Assembly: GCA_002914845.1 (NCBI GenBank)
Contig: JXTC01000005.1
Coordinates: forward strand, 1,474,394-1,538,393
DNA length: 64,000 nucleotides
Reading direction: 5' to 3'
Origin: Trema orientale
Lineage: Eukaryota > Streptophyta > Magnoliopsida > Rosales > Cannabaceae
The notes under the pieces are model-generated. The model had not been told where the DNA came from. It did not search any database and saw only the letters and a program-made list of their open reading frames with translations. Made by a program: the position numbers and the translations under genes. Positions 1 through 10,279 of the stretch are shown piece after piece (the stretch's first letter is position 1; the number at the start of each line of letters is the position of its first letter).

Positions 1-232
1 TTTTTTTTTAACCTATCCATAAATCTTTTTTTTCTTAACCGTTAGATCATGATCTAATAACTATCATAATTTGAGTAGTTAGAAAAAATATAGTAAAAAT
101 GAATACCTATTATTTAATAGGTGTCTCTCTCTATTTTTTACCATGAAAAGACATACATGACCAACTTTAATTTGACAAAACAAATATCTATAAATAGGTA
201 AAAAAAAATACCTACTAAATTCGTGCCTATAT
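1..232. repeat. MITE fragment, AT-rich, cut by window start
   Basis: The stretch ends with a run of A followed by tacctactaaattcgtgcc, which resembles the terminal pattern of the element that follows it and of the copy near 45.05 kb. The interior contains a gccgttagatcatg-like core typical of the same family. The left terminus lies outside the window, so length and target duplication cannot be judged. Confidence 0.5.
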
Positions 233-246
233 ATATTTATATATAT

Positions 247-490
247 GGGCACCAATCCAGTAGGTATTTTTTTTTTTTTTTACCTATACATAAGTATCAT
301 TTTGACTAATGAAAATTTTTTTTATACATTTTTTTATATTAAAAAATAAGAGAGAAATAACATTAATGATGCACGTCTTTTCATGCATTTCATTATCGCC
401 GTTGGATTACCATTAGATGATGATCCAACAGCTAAAAAAAAATACCTACACATACGTAAAAAAAAAAATACCTACTGAATTGGCAATCCC
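247..490. mobile_element. Foldback MITE, family B copy 1
   Basis: This is a roughly 245-bp non-coding element with terminal inverted repeats. The left end reads gggcaccaatccagtaggta and the right end, read on the opposite strand, gggattgccaattcagtagg. Each terminus is followed by a long T (or A) run and a tacctatacataag-like subterminal block. It is flanked on both sides by TA repeats, so insertion into a TA-rich target is likely. Related copies lie at 45049-45290 and, interrupted, at 32923-33818. Confidence 0.7.
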
Positions 491-499
491 ATATATATA

Positions 500-1990
500 T
501 ATATATGTATATATCGGGCATGGATATAGTTCACTCAAAGGGATCGATCGCGTCCACGTTTTGCCCAACATAGATTACGTTGGTTACATGATTTGTATTG
601 GCCAAACTATAGATGAGATCGATCCCCTTGAAGAAACTACACCCAAAGCGTATATATCAATAGTACTATATAGAAGCTCGAATAAACTTGGAATTGAGGT
701 TCTTCAACCTACTCGCTTAATATATAGTAAAGAAGAAGCCAAAAACCTGACATGGCGGTATAGTCCGAAGTAACCAGTTTGCTACGCTGAATTTTAGTTA
801 CAGGAATAATCTGCTCGAGTTTCAAACGTACAAATATGGGTTCTAAAGCCATCTTCTATTAATCTAGATTCTAGAGTTCCAATCTTCCAACCTGCATCTA
901 AAAGTCTTATTACAGCAAAATGGCTTACTAAGAAAACAAAAGCTTCTATTATTAATTCAAAGAGAAAAACCGCAACCAGCAACCTCTTTTCCCCGGTATC
1001 GTTAACCCAATTACCGTCAGATATTTAGGTGCCACATTCAAGCAACAAACAGACCAAAAATTGGGACTGGATGACTCGAGATTTTCTCTACAACTCCATA
1101 TCTGTTTCATGTTGTAACAAAGCATGATAGGCAGGAAACCCATACTGAGTTAGATATACGGGAAAGGAGGTACTTGGTGGAGGTAGGAGGTAAATGAAAA
1201 GAAAAGTCAGTTTACTTTCCAGAAATACTGATACTTAATATTCATCTATAGAGTGAAATCCACCTTTTACAACTTCAGCAGGTCAAAGTGTCAAAAACGA
1301 TCCATTATCAACAGCTGTTATTAAACTTGTACAAAATCAAGCACCAATAACTCTGAATCACCTAGAACAAGAAATAAAAAATGAAAGCATTATCAGATTC
1401 GCATGACAATCAAGAAGTGGTTATGTTTCTCAATCAGAAAGCCAGAATATTAGAACATTATCGGATTCTTAGCATTTATGTATGTTAAACTGGACAGAAA
1501 AGGAAGTCATAAAAACTCTTAAATTTTAATATATTGGACAGAGAGGGAGATCAAGGCTGTAACTCCAAAATTTTACTCTACAAACGGAAAGCAGAAGATG
1601 AGAAGAAAACAACATCAGTAAAAGTAAAGATTAGAGACCATAGGAACAAGAAAGGATATAGACCAAGGAAACTGCTAATTACCCAAGTGTGTTCCGAGAA
1701 TGAAGATCAAATAAATCATTGACAAAGCTTGTCTAAGAAATCCTAGTTTTCTTTACTATAAGGTCACGTCTCTATTCCCTAACTGTATGATAGCAACAAT
1801 CTCAACATAAAAACATGAGCTATTTCTTAGGTCCTAGATTAAGCTTGTCAAGAAATAAGGAAGATAAGAGTACGAGGCAACTGTCAATAACAAAAATTTA
1901 TTTCTAACTTCAAAGTTCTAAGAACAAAAATGTATGAGCAGACAAGATTCTGAAAGAAAATTACCTTATTCTTGTTATGCTTAAATAACT
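500..1990. other. Intergenic, no gene recognised
   Basis: This is AT-rich sequence downstream of the TSC10 stop codon. Short open frames at 417-773 and 1534-1722 show no recognisable family and no splice-supported extension. The last part (about 1750-2010) is probably TSC10 3' UTR and flank. It contains a direct repeat of tctgaaagaaaattacctta at about 1950 and 1992. Confidence 0.6.
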
Positions 1991-2010
1991 ATGTCTGAAA
2001 GAAAATTACC

Positions 2011-3493
2011 TTACTGTTTCTGTTGTGCATGCCATTTCTCTATTTTTCCATACCAATCCCAGTGGAAGAATAGAGCCAAAAAACGTATCGGGCCAGCAGC
2101 AACCACTTCAACGAAAGCCATCAAAAATGACCTCTGAGGGGATAAACCAGCAGTGGCTATGGAGAGTAAGAGCCCCTCAAAGTTGCAAGGAATAACAAAG
2201 CTACCAGATTTTATGCCATTCAAAGCTTTCTTGGCAACTACATCAGCTTTCATTGCACCAGAGGAGGCAGCTATGATGCTGGTGAGCTGAGGTCGTTTCT
2301 TGTTCTCTGTCATAGACCGAAAACTTTCATCCACATAAAACATACAACACAAAACAAGAATGAAAACAAAAAAATAAAAATAAAAAAAAAAAAAATTATT
2401 CTTCTGAAGGTTTTCTGTACCTTCCGCCAGACCAGGCGTATCTGTATCTGGAGGGAATATGAGAGAGACATGAATGTCTTGTGAGATAAGCTCCTGTTGT
2501 AATGATTCTGCTAGACCCCTCAGAGCGAACTTGCTTGCTGAATACGCTGTGTAACCATAGATGCCCACCTAGCATTTCAAGTAACACAAGCATTTTATCA
2601 AGTAGAACGTAATGTTAGGATCACAATGTTAGCATTATTGATTTTACGTCTTTTTAGGAGTCTTAGTTTAACTAAGAACTTCTAACCTTTGAGCCTACGT
2701 TTACTAATCCGCAATAGACAGTATGTTTCCCTTTCTCTTTCTCTTTCTCATTCGTTATTTTGTCTGTCATTCGAATTCGATTGATTCTATTAGTTCAAAG
2801 TACTCAAGTGAGAACAAGAGAGGTTTTTTCTCATCAATAACCAAATTCGAATTTACCATTCAGTTTTTTAGTTGTTCATATCAATATATTCGAGCTCAAA
2901 GCCCCCCAAAAATGGCTACTAAGGTAATTGGACTAAATTCGCCGCCATACCTGACCGCCCTGCGACGACATGAGAGCAATTGAGCCAGGTCCACGATTGC
3001 CCCTGTCCTTCATTCCCGGCAACGCAGCCTTGATGACGTGGAAACTACCAATCAGGTTGATGTCCACCATGAACCTAACCTCATCCATCTCCTGCTTCTC
3101 GATCTCCTGGGGCACGAAAACCCCTTGGTTCACGATCAGGACATCGATCGGCCCGGCCTCCTCCACGGCCTTCCGGACGGCGCCGTAATCCCTCACGTCG
3201 GCGGCGAAGACCGCCACGTCAATGCCGGTGGCCAAGCGGATCGATTCCCTCGCCTCCTCGAGCTTGCTGAGCGATCGGGCGAGGATGGAGACGCGCGCGC
3301 CCTCCGAAGCGGCCCGGCGGGCAAGGGCCAGGCCGATGCCGCTGGATCCGCCGGTGATGAACACGTGGCGGTTCTTGATTGGGACTCTGACGGGGCGTGG
3401 CCGGACAATGAGGTAGAGGATGAGGAGGAGGGCGAGAGGAGGGAGGAGGAGGAGGAGGAGGAAGGAGAGGTAAGCGAAGCTGGCGTCCGCCAT
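2011..3493 (-). CDS. TSC10: 3-ketodihydrosphingosine reductase (TSC10-like)
   Basis: The enzyme reduces 3-ketodihydrosphingosine to dihydrosphingosine with NADPH, the second step of sphingoid base synthesis on the ER membrane. Exons on the minus strand are 3493-2951, 2568-2421 and 2306-2011. The introns have GT-AG ends and the joined frame encodes 328 residues, close to Arabidopsis TSC10A. Residues 10-31 are a leucine-rich membrane segment. A Rossmann TGGSSGIG motif lies at 47-54, and the short-chain dehydrogenase catalytic pair YxxxK is Y190/K194, preceded by SSQ at 176-178. The C-terminal part contains the family block SPQRSF followed by a hydrophobic stretch and HWDWY, as in plant homologues. 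The start is the ATG at 3493, which directly precedes the signal-anchor; an in-frame ATG further upstream at 3574 would add 27 residues lacking family resemblance. Exon 1 is strikingly GC-rich compared with its surroundings. Confidence 0.93.
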
Positions 3494-4334
3494 TGATGGA
3501 GGAGCTTCGAAAAGGTAGTGCAAATAAACGGTGGTGATGTATTTGATCTGTGTTAGTGTTACATTTGATGTCAACTACAAAGCAAATTACAACAATATAA
3601 TCTAGCAAGTAGAAAATCCCCAAATCAAGATTTACATAAAATTGAATATAATTCGAAATTATCAGTAATTTTAATTAAGATTGTAATTTAACACCAATTA
3701 CAATCTTACATTAGAATATATGTATAAATATGAAACAAACATTACAATAGCCAAAAACACATACCTAAACACCTCTCGCCTAACCTAAAAATAAATTAGA
3801 AATAAATAAATACCTCTCGCCTGTAGGAGATTTTTGAGCTTGGCCAGACGGTGACGAGGGTGAAGAGGAGGAGAGAGTGAAGAGCTTAGTTTGTGTTTCG
3901 ACTTTTGAACGATGATAATATCTCATTCACTTGAGCGATAATATCTATTTCACTTTCGTTATGTTTAAGGGACCCTATTTTATGTTTGCTGCAAAATCCT
4001 CCTTTTTTTTCCACTTTTATGTTTCATTACCATACACTTACTTTCGTTATCTTGATTATATTACATAATAGAATTTTCCACTTTCATTTTTTATTTTATT
4101 TTTTTTTAGGAAGGATTTTCCACTTTTATGATTCATTACCATACACTTAGTTTCATTGTCTTGATTATAATACATAATAGGATTAATTATATAAATAATT
4201 TTTGAATTATAGTTATTATACTATTTTGAACCCTAAACTTTAAACTTAAGTAATAAACTACTCTAAACTATGTAATTATTGCAGCAATAGCTTTTTCGTG
4301 CAACAATGGTCTTTTCGTCACAACAAACTGTTAA

Positions 4335-4768
4335 ATTTTTAAGAGATATTATCACTTTTATACATTGTGTTTTGACATTTTGTTTAGTTTGTACCTTGTG
4401 TTTTGGTTATTATTAACATTGACATTTAGATTTGAAATCTGTTACAAATTTATACCTTTAAACCAATTTAGAGCAGTTAATTTACCAAGACGATATAATA
4501 AACTTATTCTCGGATCAGTTTTTATATGGTTTATTTTCAATTTTTTAATTTATAACCTGACATCAATTTTTAATAGTTAGTTTATCAAGATGATGTAATA
4601 AACTTATTCTCGGATCAGTTTTTATATGGTTTATTTTCAATTTTTTAAACAGCATCAGGATATAAATTTGTTAACAGATTTCAAATCTAAAGGCCAATGT
4701 TGATAATAACCAAAATACGAGATACAAACTGAACAAAGTGTCAAAATATAAACTATAAAAGTGATATT
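4335..4768. repeat. Foldback element, family A copy 1
   Basis: The two ends are inverted copies of each other. The left arm contains tttatacattgtgttttgac and ttggttattattaacattga; the right arm has the complementary ccaatgttgataataaccaa and tataaactataaaagtgata. Arms are about 110-130 bp. Inside, a block of about 75 bp is directly duplicated (4473-4547 and 4574-4648). Related copies sit at 21148-21643 and, interrupted, at 32350-34013. Confidence 0.7.
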
Positions 4769-5903
4769 ATCCTAATTTTTAATGAAAATGAGTTATTTAC
4801 AAAACTTATAGTTTGGTAACTATGACTAAAATTTCGAACTTTCAACTTACACTTTAGACTACTAAGTATTATACAATTGCTGTAGTGTTGGCCTTTTTAT
4901 TAAAAACTATTAAAGTTGACCGAAATGACATGCAAAGCACATAGTTTAGTAGATACACTGAGAACGAGACTCTGGCTACCATAACTGAACAATGTCCAAT
5001 CACACGCTTTGTATTTTATTGTTTTCTATTAAAAAAATTAACAGTTTGTGAAAAAAAAAGTTATTACTGTAACAATTACATAATTCAAGGTAGTTTGCTA
5101 CGTAAGTTGAAAGTTCATGGAGAAACTGGTACAACGGATATAATTCAGGAATCATTACCATAATTAGCCCTGTATAACGTCAAGATGTGATATTGCAAAT
5201 AAAAAAGAATGAGGAAAACAGATTAGTCTTATTACATTGCCCAATTATACATAATGTCCTAATTTGCCCTGCAAACTATTGATTTGGCTTCTAAACAACT
5301 TAAATCATAATTTGTATCAAGCAAAGATGTGGAATATCGCGGGTGTCTTAATTTTAGAGTGCTTTTAAAAATCATATGAGTGCTTGTGTGATTTAGCATT
5401 TGAGACTCAGAGTAGAATTAGAAACTTTTAATAATTTTTAAGACATAGATATTCTATATAATGCACGAAACATATAAAAAATAAACAAAAATTTTTCTTT
5501 AATTCTAAATCTGTATTTTTTCTTTTATGGAAGTTTGGAATTTAAATCTTGTTTTCATTTTTAGAAATAGAAAGTCTAGTCCAAATATTTTTGGGCAGTT
5601 AGATAAATGGTTAAACTCACATGGGAAAAGTGCATGAAAACTCTTTTTTTTTTTTTAAGCATATTTACATAGATGTTTTGTTTTTATTTTTAATAGATTC
5701 ATAGCTTGTTTAAGAAATACATACTACAAGTATTCGTGGTATACATTTCATATTATATCCGAAAAATTGATGTACATTTTGTAATATGTGCTATGTGTTT
5801 ATATTGTAAATATATATCACACATATTTTACATATAAAATATATACCTAAAAGTGGATATGAAACTATTAATAATGAAAAAACGGGTGTTTAAAACTAAT
5901 AAA

Positions 5904-5907
<4 letters not shown>

Positions 5908-5947
<40 letters not shown>
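5908..5947. repeat. (TA)n microsatellite
   Basis: This is an uninterrupted run of about 20 TA dinucleotides directly visible in the sequence. Confidence 0.95.
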
Positions 5948-5950
<3 letters not shown>

Positions 5951-8900
5951 TGAAATATAAGGCAAAAAAGTGAACGCTAAGCCAATTTCACAACTCTGAA
6001 GGCTTCACTTCAATTATGAGTAGGAAAATTTATCATACAATTAATATTATTTTAATTTCTGAGATAAATTATTAAAATTTGATTTTTTTTCTTTTTTATA
6101 TATTATAAACTTAGGAGGCCCTAACTTTTTTTGTCCCATTGAAATCAGATCCTTGCCGGAGTAATCCAAGTTTAAAAAGTTTTAGATAAAATCGGGGTTT
6201 TTCAAAATCAAATCCAAAAATGTCCTTTTTTCCCTAACTCTATTTATGTAAATCACTAGTTATAAAATACTTGGTGATTTATCAAATTTTCTAATTTCCC
6301 CCAGTAAAATTAAAAAATCACATAGAGAAAGAGAAAGGAGAGGGGATTTTGCAATGACTGAATGAAAAATACAAAATGTTAATTTACATGTCAAGCAGTG
6401 AGATTAGAGAATATAAAATACGATGCATTTAGCATTTTTCTTTTACAATCAGAGAGGAGAACAATATGGTTGACCAGTTGACCTTCCTTGGTTTTTTTCC
6501 AAAGAAAAGAAAATGAATGTTAGGCTAGTATTAGTTTTCCCTTTTTTAAGATTATGTTTAGTTAGAAAAAGAGAGCACGAAGAATGGAAACTTTAGAAAG
6601 GAGAGAGAATGTGAAAGAGGAAAAGAAGAGTGATACTGAAGGAGGTCATCACCCCTCCACTTCTCTTATCTCTAACTTTCCCCTCTATCCATCTCCTTTC
6701 ATCCTAAAATTAACCCACCCTACCAGACAGACCTGAAGTATTATTAAATACTACCACGTATTAAAAAAAAGAAAGTATTTTTCTTTTTGAGGGAAATAAG
6801 AAAATCTTAACTCACCCAGTAAAGAACGATAATTCTTTTGACATACCTGTAAGTTTAAAAACTGTTGCACTCAAGTAGCACCATGTCATAAATATTGTTT
6901 TTTCTTTTTTTCCTTTTAAATGCATGTAGTACGAAATACATGAACATGAACATGTACAAAATATCCATAATATTTTTATTAACCTCACCACAAAAAGGCT
7001 CTTATTTACATCATTAATATGCACATGTACAAGACGAGTGACTTGTAAGTTATTGTGTACAAACATTAAACTTTCTACCTATAGACAAATATGGACCCTA
7101 ATTTTAATAATAAAAAAATGTATATATATATACTTCTTTTCTGAAGCACTTTTCATATATAAATTGTTTAATTAATTATCTACAAGATTTGTACCTTTTT
7201 TTTTATAGCTAACTGATTGATTTTATGATCATGAGTACCATTTGCATGGCTACGTCTATTTTTGCATTATTATTGGTATTATTAGTGTCTGAAGGCATAA
7301 ACCACTAGAGAAAATAGGCTCAAATCCCTCCATCACTTTGATTGGACATGGTGATATGAAGGCACCACTACTAGCTGTTATGGAGGGAGAGGTGGGGCTT
7401 TCATCTTTTGGACTAGAGTTTCAAATGCTGCATCATCTTACCCTGTCTTTCACAACTTCGTAAAGCAAATCAAGCATTTATCAATTGGGTCTTGAATTTT
7501 TAAGATATAGCCTACGACTTGTGGGCACCTAAAGATTCATTTTGCTATGCTTCAATAATTCACCTATTGCTTGTTGTGTGACACAATCTTTTAATGGCCT
7601 AAGTACCAGATTTTTCAAAAGCAAAACATATCAAAACAAATATTCTGTAGTCGGTAGTCCCATATATGGCTTTTCAATCCATATAGGCTTCGTCTTTAAT
7701 GGAACTTATGTGGTAGAGAACACTTACCGTCCATAACATCGTGTTTTAAATTATATCAAAATAAAGTACGATGTGAATATGATAAGATTTGATTTTTAAA
7801 AAAAAAACTTAGAACTAATTTGTCATATGATGGACACTAAAAGAACTCATATAATGCCAGCATTATTTAGTTTGAAACACTTCTACCTCTTTAAACTCGA
7901 TAAAACCATTTATTGGTCTCTCTCTCTCTCTCTCTCCTTTATGAGATTGGGGGACACTTGAAAATTCATAGTTTCAACTAATCTTAGCTTAAAAACATTA
8001 CACTGCAGTCTCCAAACTCAACAGACACATTGACTAAGTTGGGTGGTTGATTAGTAAGAGAGATATTTCACCATAAGTGAAGGTCCATGTTGTTGAGGGA
8101 TTGCTGTGAGGGAAAGTGAAGTTGAAAGTTTAATGAAAGAAAAAGAAATGAAATAGATGCCTCAAAGAGATCTAAAACATGCTGTCTTGAAAGAGCTTGA
8201 AGAAGACCATGACAATGAAATGAAAGGAAAAGATACTGAAATGCACTGCTGGAAAGTGAAATTTCAGTTAATAGCTTGATGGTTTTCTTCAGCACGATTT
8301 TTACATATAGATTCTGTTTTGGGAGTCTTGTTGGCAAAAGCTTATTTAGTGTAAACAAAAGATAACGATCTTTATTGTTCTGCTCACTTCCCCAATTTGA
8401 AATATGCAACAAAACTTTGAGACCGTTTATAGTGGTTTTGGAAGAAAACCATACACTTTACTGAGTTTAACCATGTAAAGAAATTAAATGAAAGAAGCTT
8501 TTTTTGGTGTAAAAGTAGTTAAAACTTAGGTAAATGTTATGTATTTATGATTATGACTCACTTTTCAATTCCACCAATTCTGAAAAGAATATTTTTTTGG
8601 GCCCAAAAGAAAATTCTGTCTTTTGTTTGTTTCCTCTAATTTTTTAATGAATGAATCAACCAACTGAAATTAGATTTGGGATTTTTTTCTTAAATTTTTA
8701 AATTTTCTTTTAATTAGCCATAATCCAAAATAGAGTTTAAGGTCAGAGAATTGCATCATCAGAAAAGGTCAAAGAAAGATCATCATGATTAAGGAGTGAT
8801 TTTGAAAAGAGGATGCCTGCAATGATGCAAGCTCTCCAACGGCTTAGAATCCAAGAACCAACAAGAGCATATTGAAAGATATATCTTTAATATTTTTCTT

Positions 8901-9549
8901 TTAGCTTAGCCAGGAAGCAGCAAATGTATTTCAAGTTTAGCCGTCACATCAACATATTTCTTCCTCTTTATTCCTGGAAGAATAATATAACCAAAACCTT
9001 TTCTTCCAAGCTTGAGATCCAACACAACTAAAGAAAAAGAGCTATGGATTTAATATACTCACCAACTTGTGCATCTTATATGGTTAATCAAAATTAAAGC
9101 GTCCCATTCTTTGAAAAGAAGAAGAGGGTTCTTCCCATTATTACAAAGTATACACAAACTGCTATGATCAGAGCCAAACTAAGATATAAAGGGAGGAGAA
9201 CAAAATCCAACATATTTCTTCAAGGAAAATTATTCATTGACTAATACAGAACTATAATAAGAATAATTTAATTTATAACATCAAATGAATTCTCCAGCTT
9301 ATCCTATATCATAAACAACAATATTAGGCATACATGTTCACACCTTTGGTGAAACTCCCTCCCCACCTTAACACACTAAGCAGCAGACTATACTTATATA
9401 TATATATAGCTTATCCATGTACAAAGTCTCTATATAAAATAAAATCTTATATTAGATCCCAGGCATAGCACATGATTTTGTCAAAGGGATTAACTTAATT
9501 AGAAGAGATTATTAGACAATTCTAATCTTGTGCACTTGATAAGAATCTT

Positions 9550-10098
9550 CTATCTTCGGCTATATTTCGGTTTAAAAGAGCCATCGGAGGCCACCTGCTG
9601 AGAAACCATCTTTGTATTTTCAGGTTGTCTGTGTGATTTTGCATAGTATGAAGAGCCAAATCTTCCTTGTCTTTGCTTCCTTCTAGGCTGAGATGACTGA
9701 GGAATGAAAACTCCAGTGCCTTTGCTTTCCCTTCTACAAGTTTGTTCATACAGATATTGAGATTGAACAGGTGGATGATGATGATGATGATGGATTACAT
9801 GAGAGAAAGCCTGAAAAGAATCCAAGCAGAGTTGAAATTATCAGTGACTTAGCCAAGAAAAAAGTATGCTTATAAGTTTAAGTATATTAATCCTAAACAC
9901 TTATACTATGTTTAGTAGTTTAAGTGTACTAATCCTAGATGCTTAGAGAGATGAGAAAAGTAAAAAGAAATGAACCTGGAGAGAAACTGAAGGGCAATTG
10001 GCAAGAGGATCTTCATCATCATCCATGATAAGAAGAGAAATCTGCTTGCTTAAGTCCTTAAAGAACAAATCATCTTCTATTTCACCTGCAACTTCCAT
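9550..10098 (-). CDS. Conserved plant protein of unknown function, two exons
   Basis: Exons 10098-9976 and 9810-9550 join in phase 0 across a GT-AG intron and give 127 residues. Exon 1 encodes an acidic segment: FFKDLSKQISLLIMDDDED lies at residues 12-30, followed by PLANCPSVSLQ. Exon 2 begins AFSHVIHHHHHH and contains KGTGVFIP followed by a basic Arg/Lys/Gln-rich stretch. The pairing of a DLSKQISLLIMDDDE block with a GTGVF(I/L)P block recalls small uncharacterised plant proteins I have seen before, but no function is known to me. There is no signal peptide or membrane segment. A minus-strand TATTTAA lies about 170 bp upstream of the ATG, a suitable distance for a core promoter. The His run at residues 48-53 is encoded by a near-pure CAT/CAC repeat. 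Confidence 0.8.
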
Positions 10099-10265
10099 TA
10101 AACCAGAAACTTGTTTAAGAGTGTGTTTAGCTCCAAAACAAGGAGAATTTAGACTGTTTCTTTTCTTTCTTTCTTTTTTTTTTTTTTTCCTCTAAGGTGT
10201 TCTTTTTTAAAAAAAAAGAACCAAACTGTCTTCTTTTCCTTCTAGTGGCTCGTGATAAGTAGGAC

Positions 10266-10272
10266 TTAAATA
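10266..10272 (-). promoter_or_regulatory. TATA box of the 9550-10098 gene
   Basis: The minus strand reads TATTTAA about 170 bp upstream of the start codon, implying a 5' UTR of roughly 130-140 bases. This is assigned by position and motif only. Confidence 0.5.
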
Positions 10273-10279
10273 GGGAAAG

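Larger units (their letters stand above)
3500..9500. other. Long intergenic region without a recognised gene
   Basis: The region holds the TSC10 promoter side (about 3500-3950), a foldback repeat (4335-4768), an AT microsatellite (5908-5947), a CT microsatellite (about 7918-7936) and a purine-rich tract around 6540-6660. No open frame shows protein-family similarity. Transcribed non-coding RNAs cannot be excluded from sequence alone. Confidence 0.55.

Noticed and set aside
417-773. Open frame of 118 codons on the plus strand
   Set aside because: It begins inside a MITE with poly-Lys and Tyr-Ile repeats from A and TA runs; no recognisable domain.
3038-3496. Long open frame of 152 codons on the plus strand
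   Set aside because: It lies antisense to TSC10 exon 1; the frame is open because that exon is GC-rich, and its product is low-complexity Glu/Arg-rich with no family.
7424-7441. Sequence resembling miR172 or its target (atgctgcatcatct)
   Set aside because: It has an internal mismatch to miR172, the flanking bases disagree, and no complementary arm for a precursor hairpin was seen nearby.
8068-8412. Minus-strand open frame of 114 codons
   Set aside because: Leucine- and serine-rich, no motif or family, no splice partners; probably chance.
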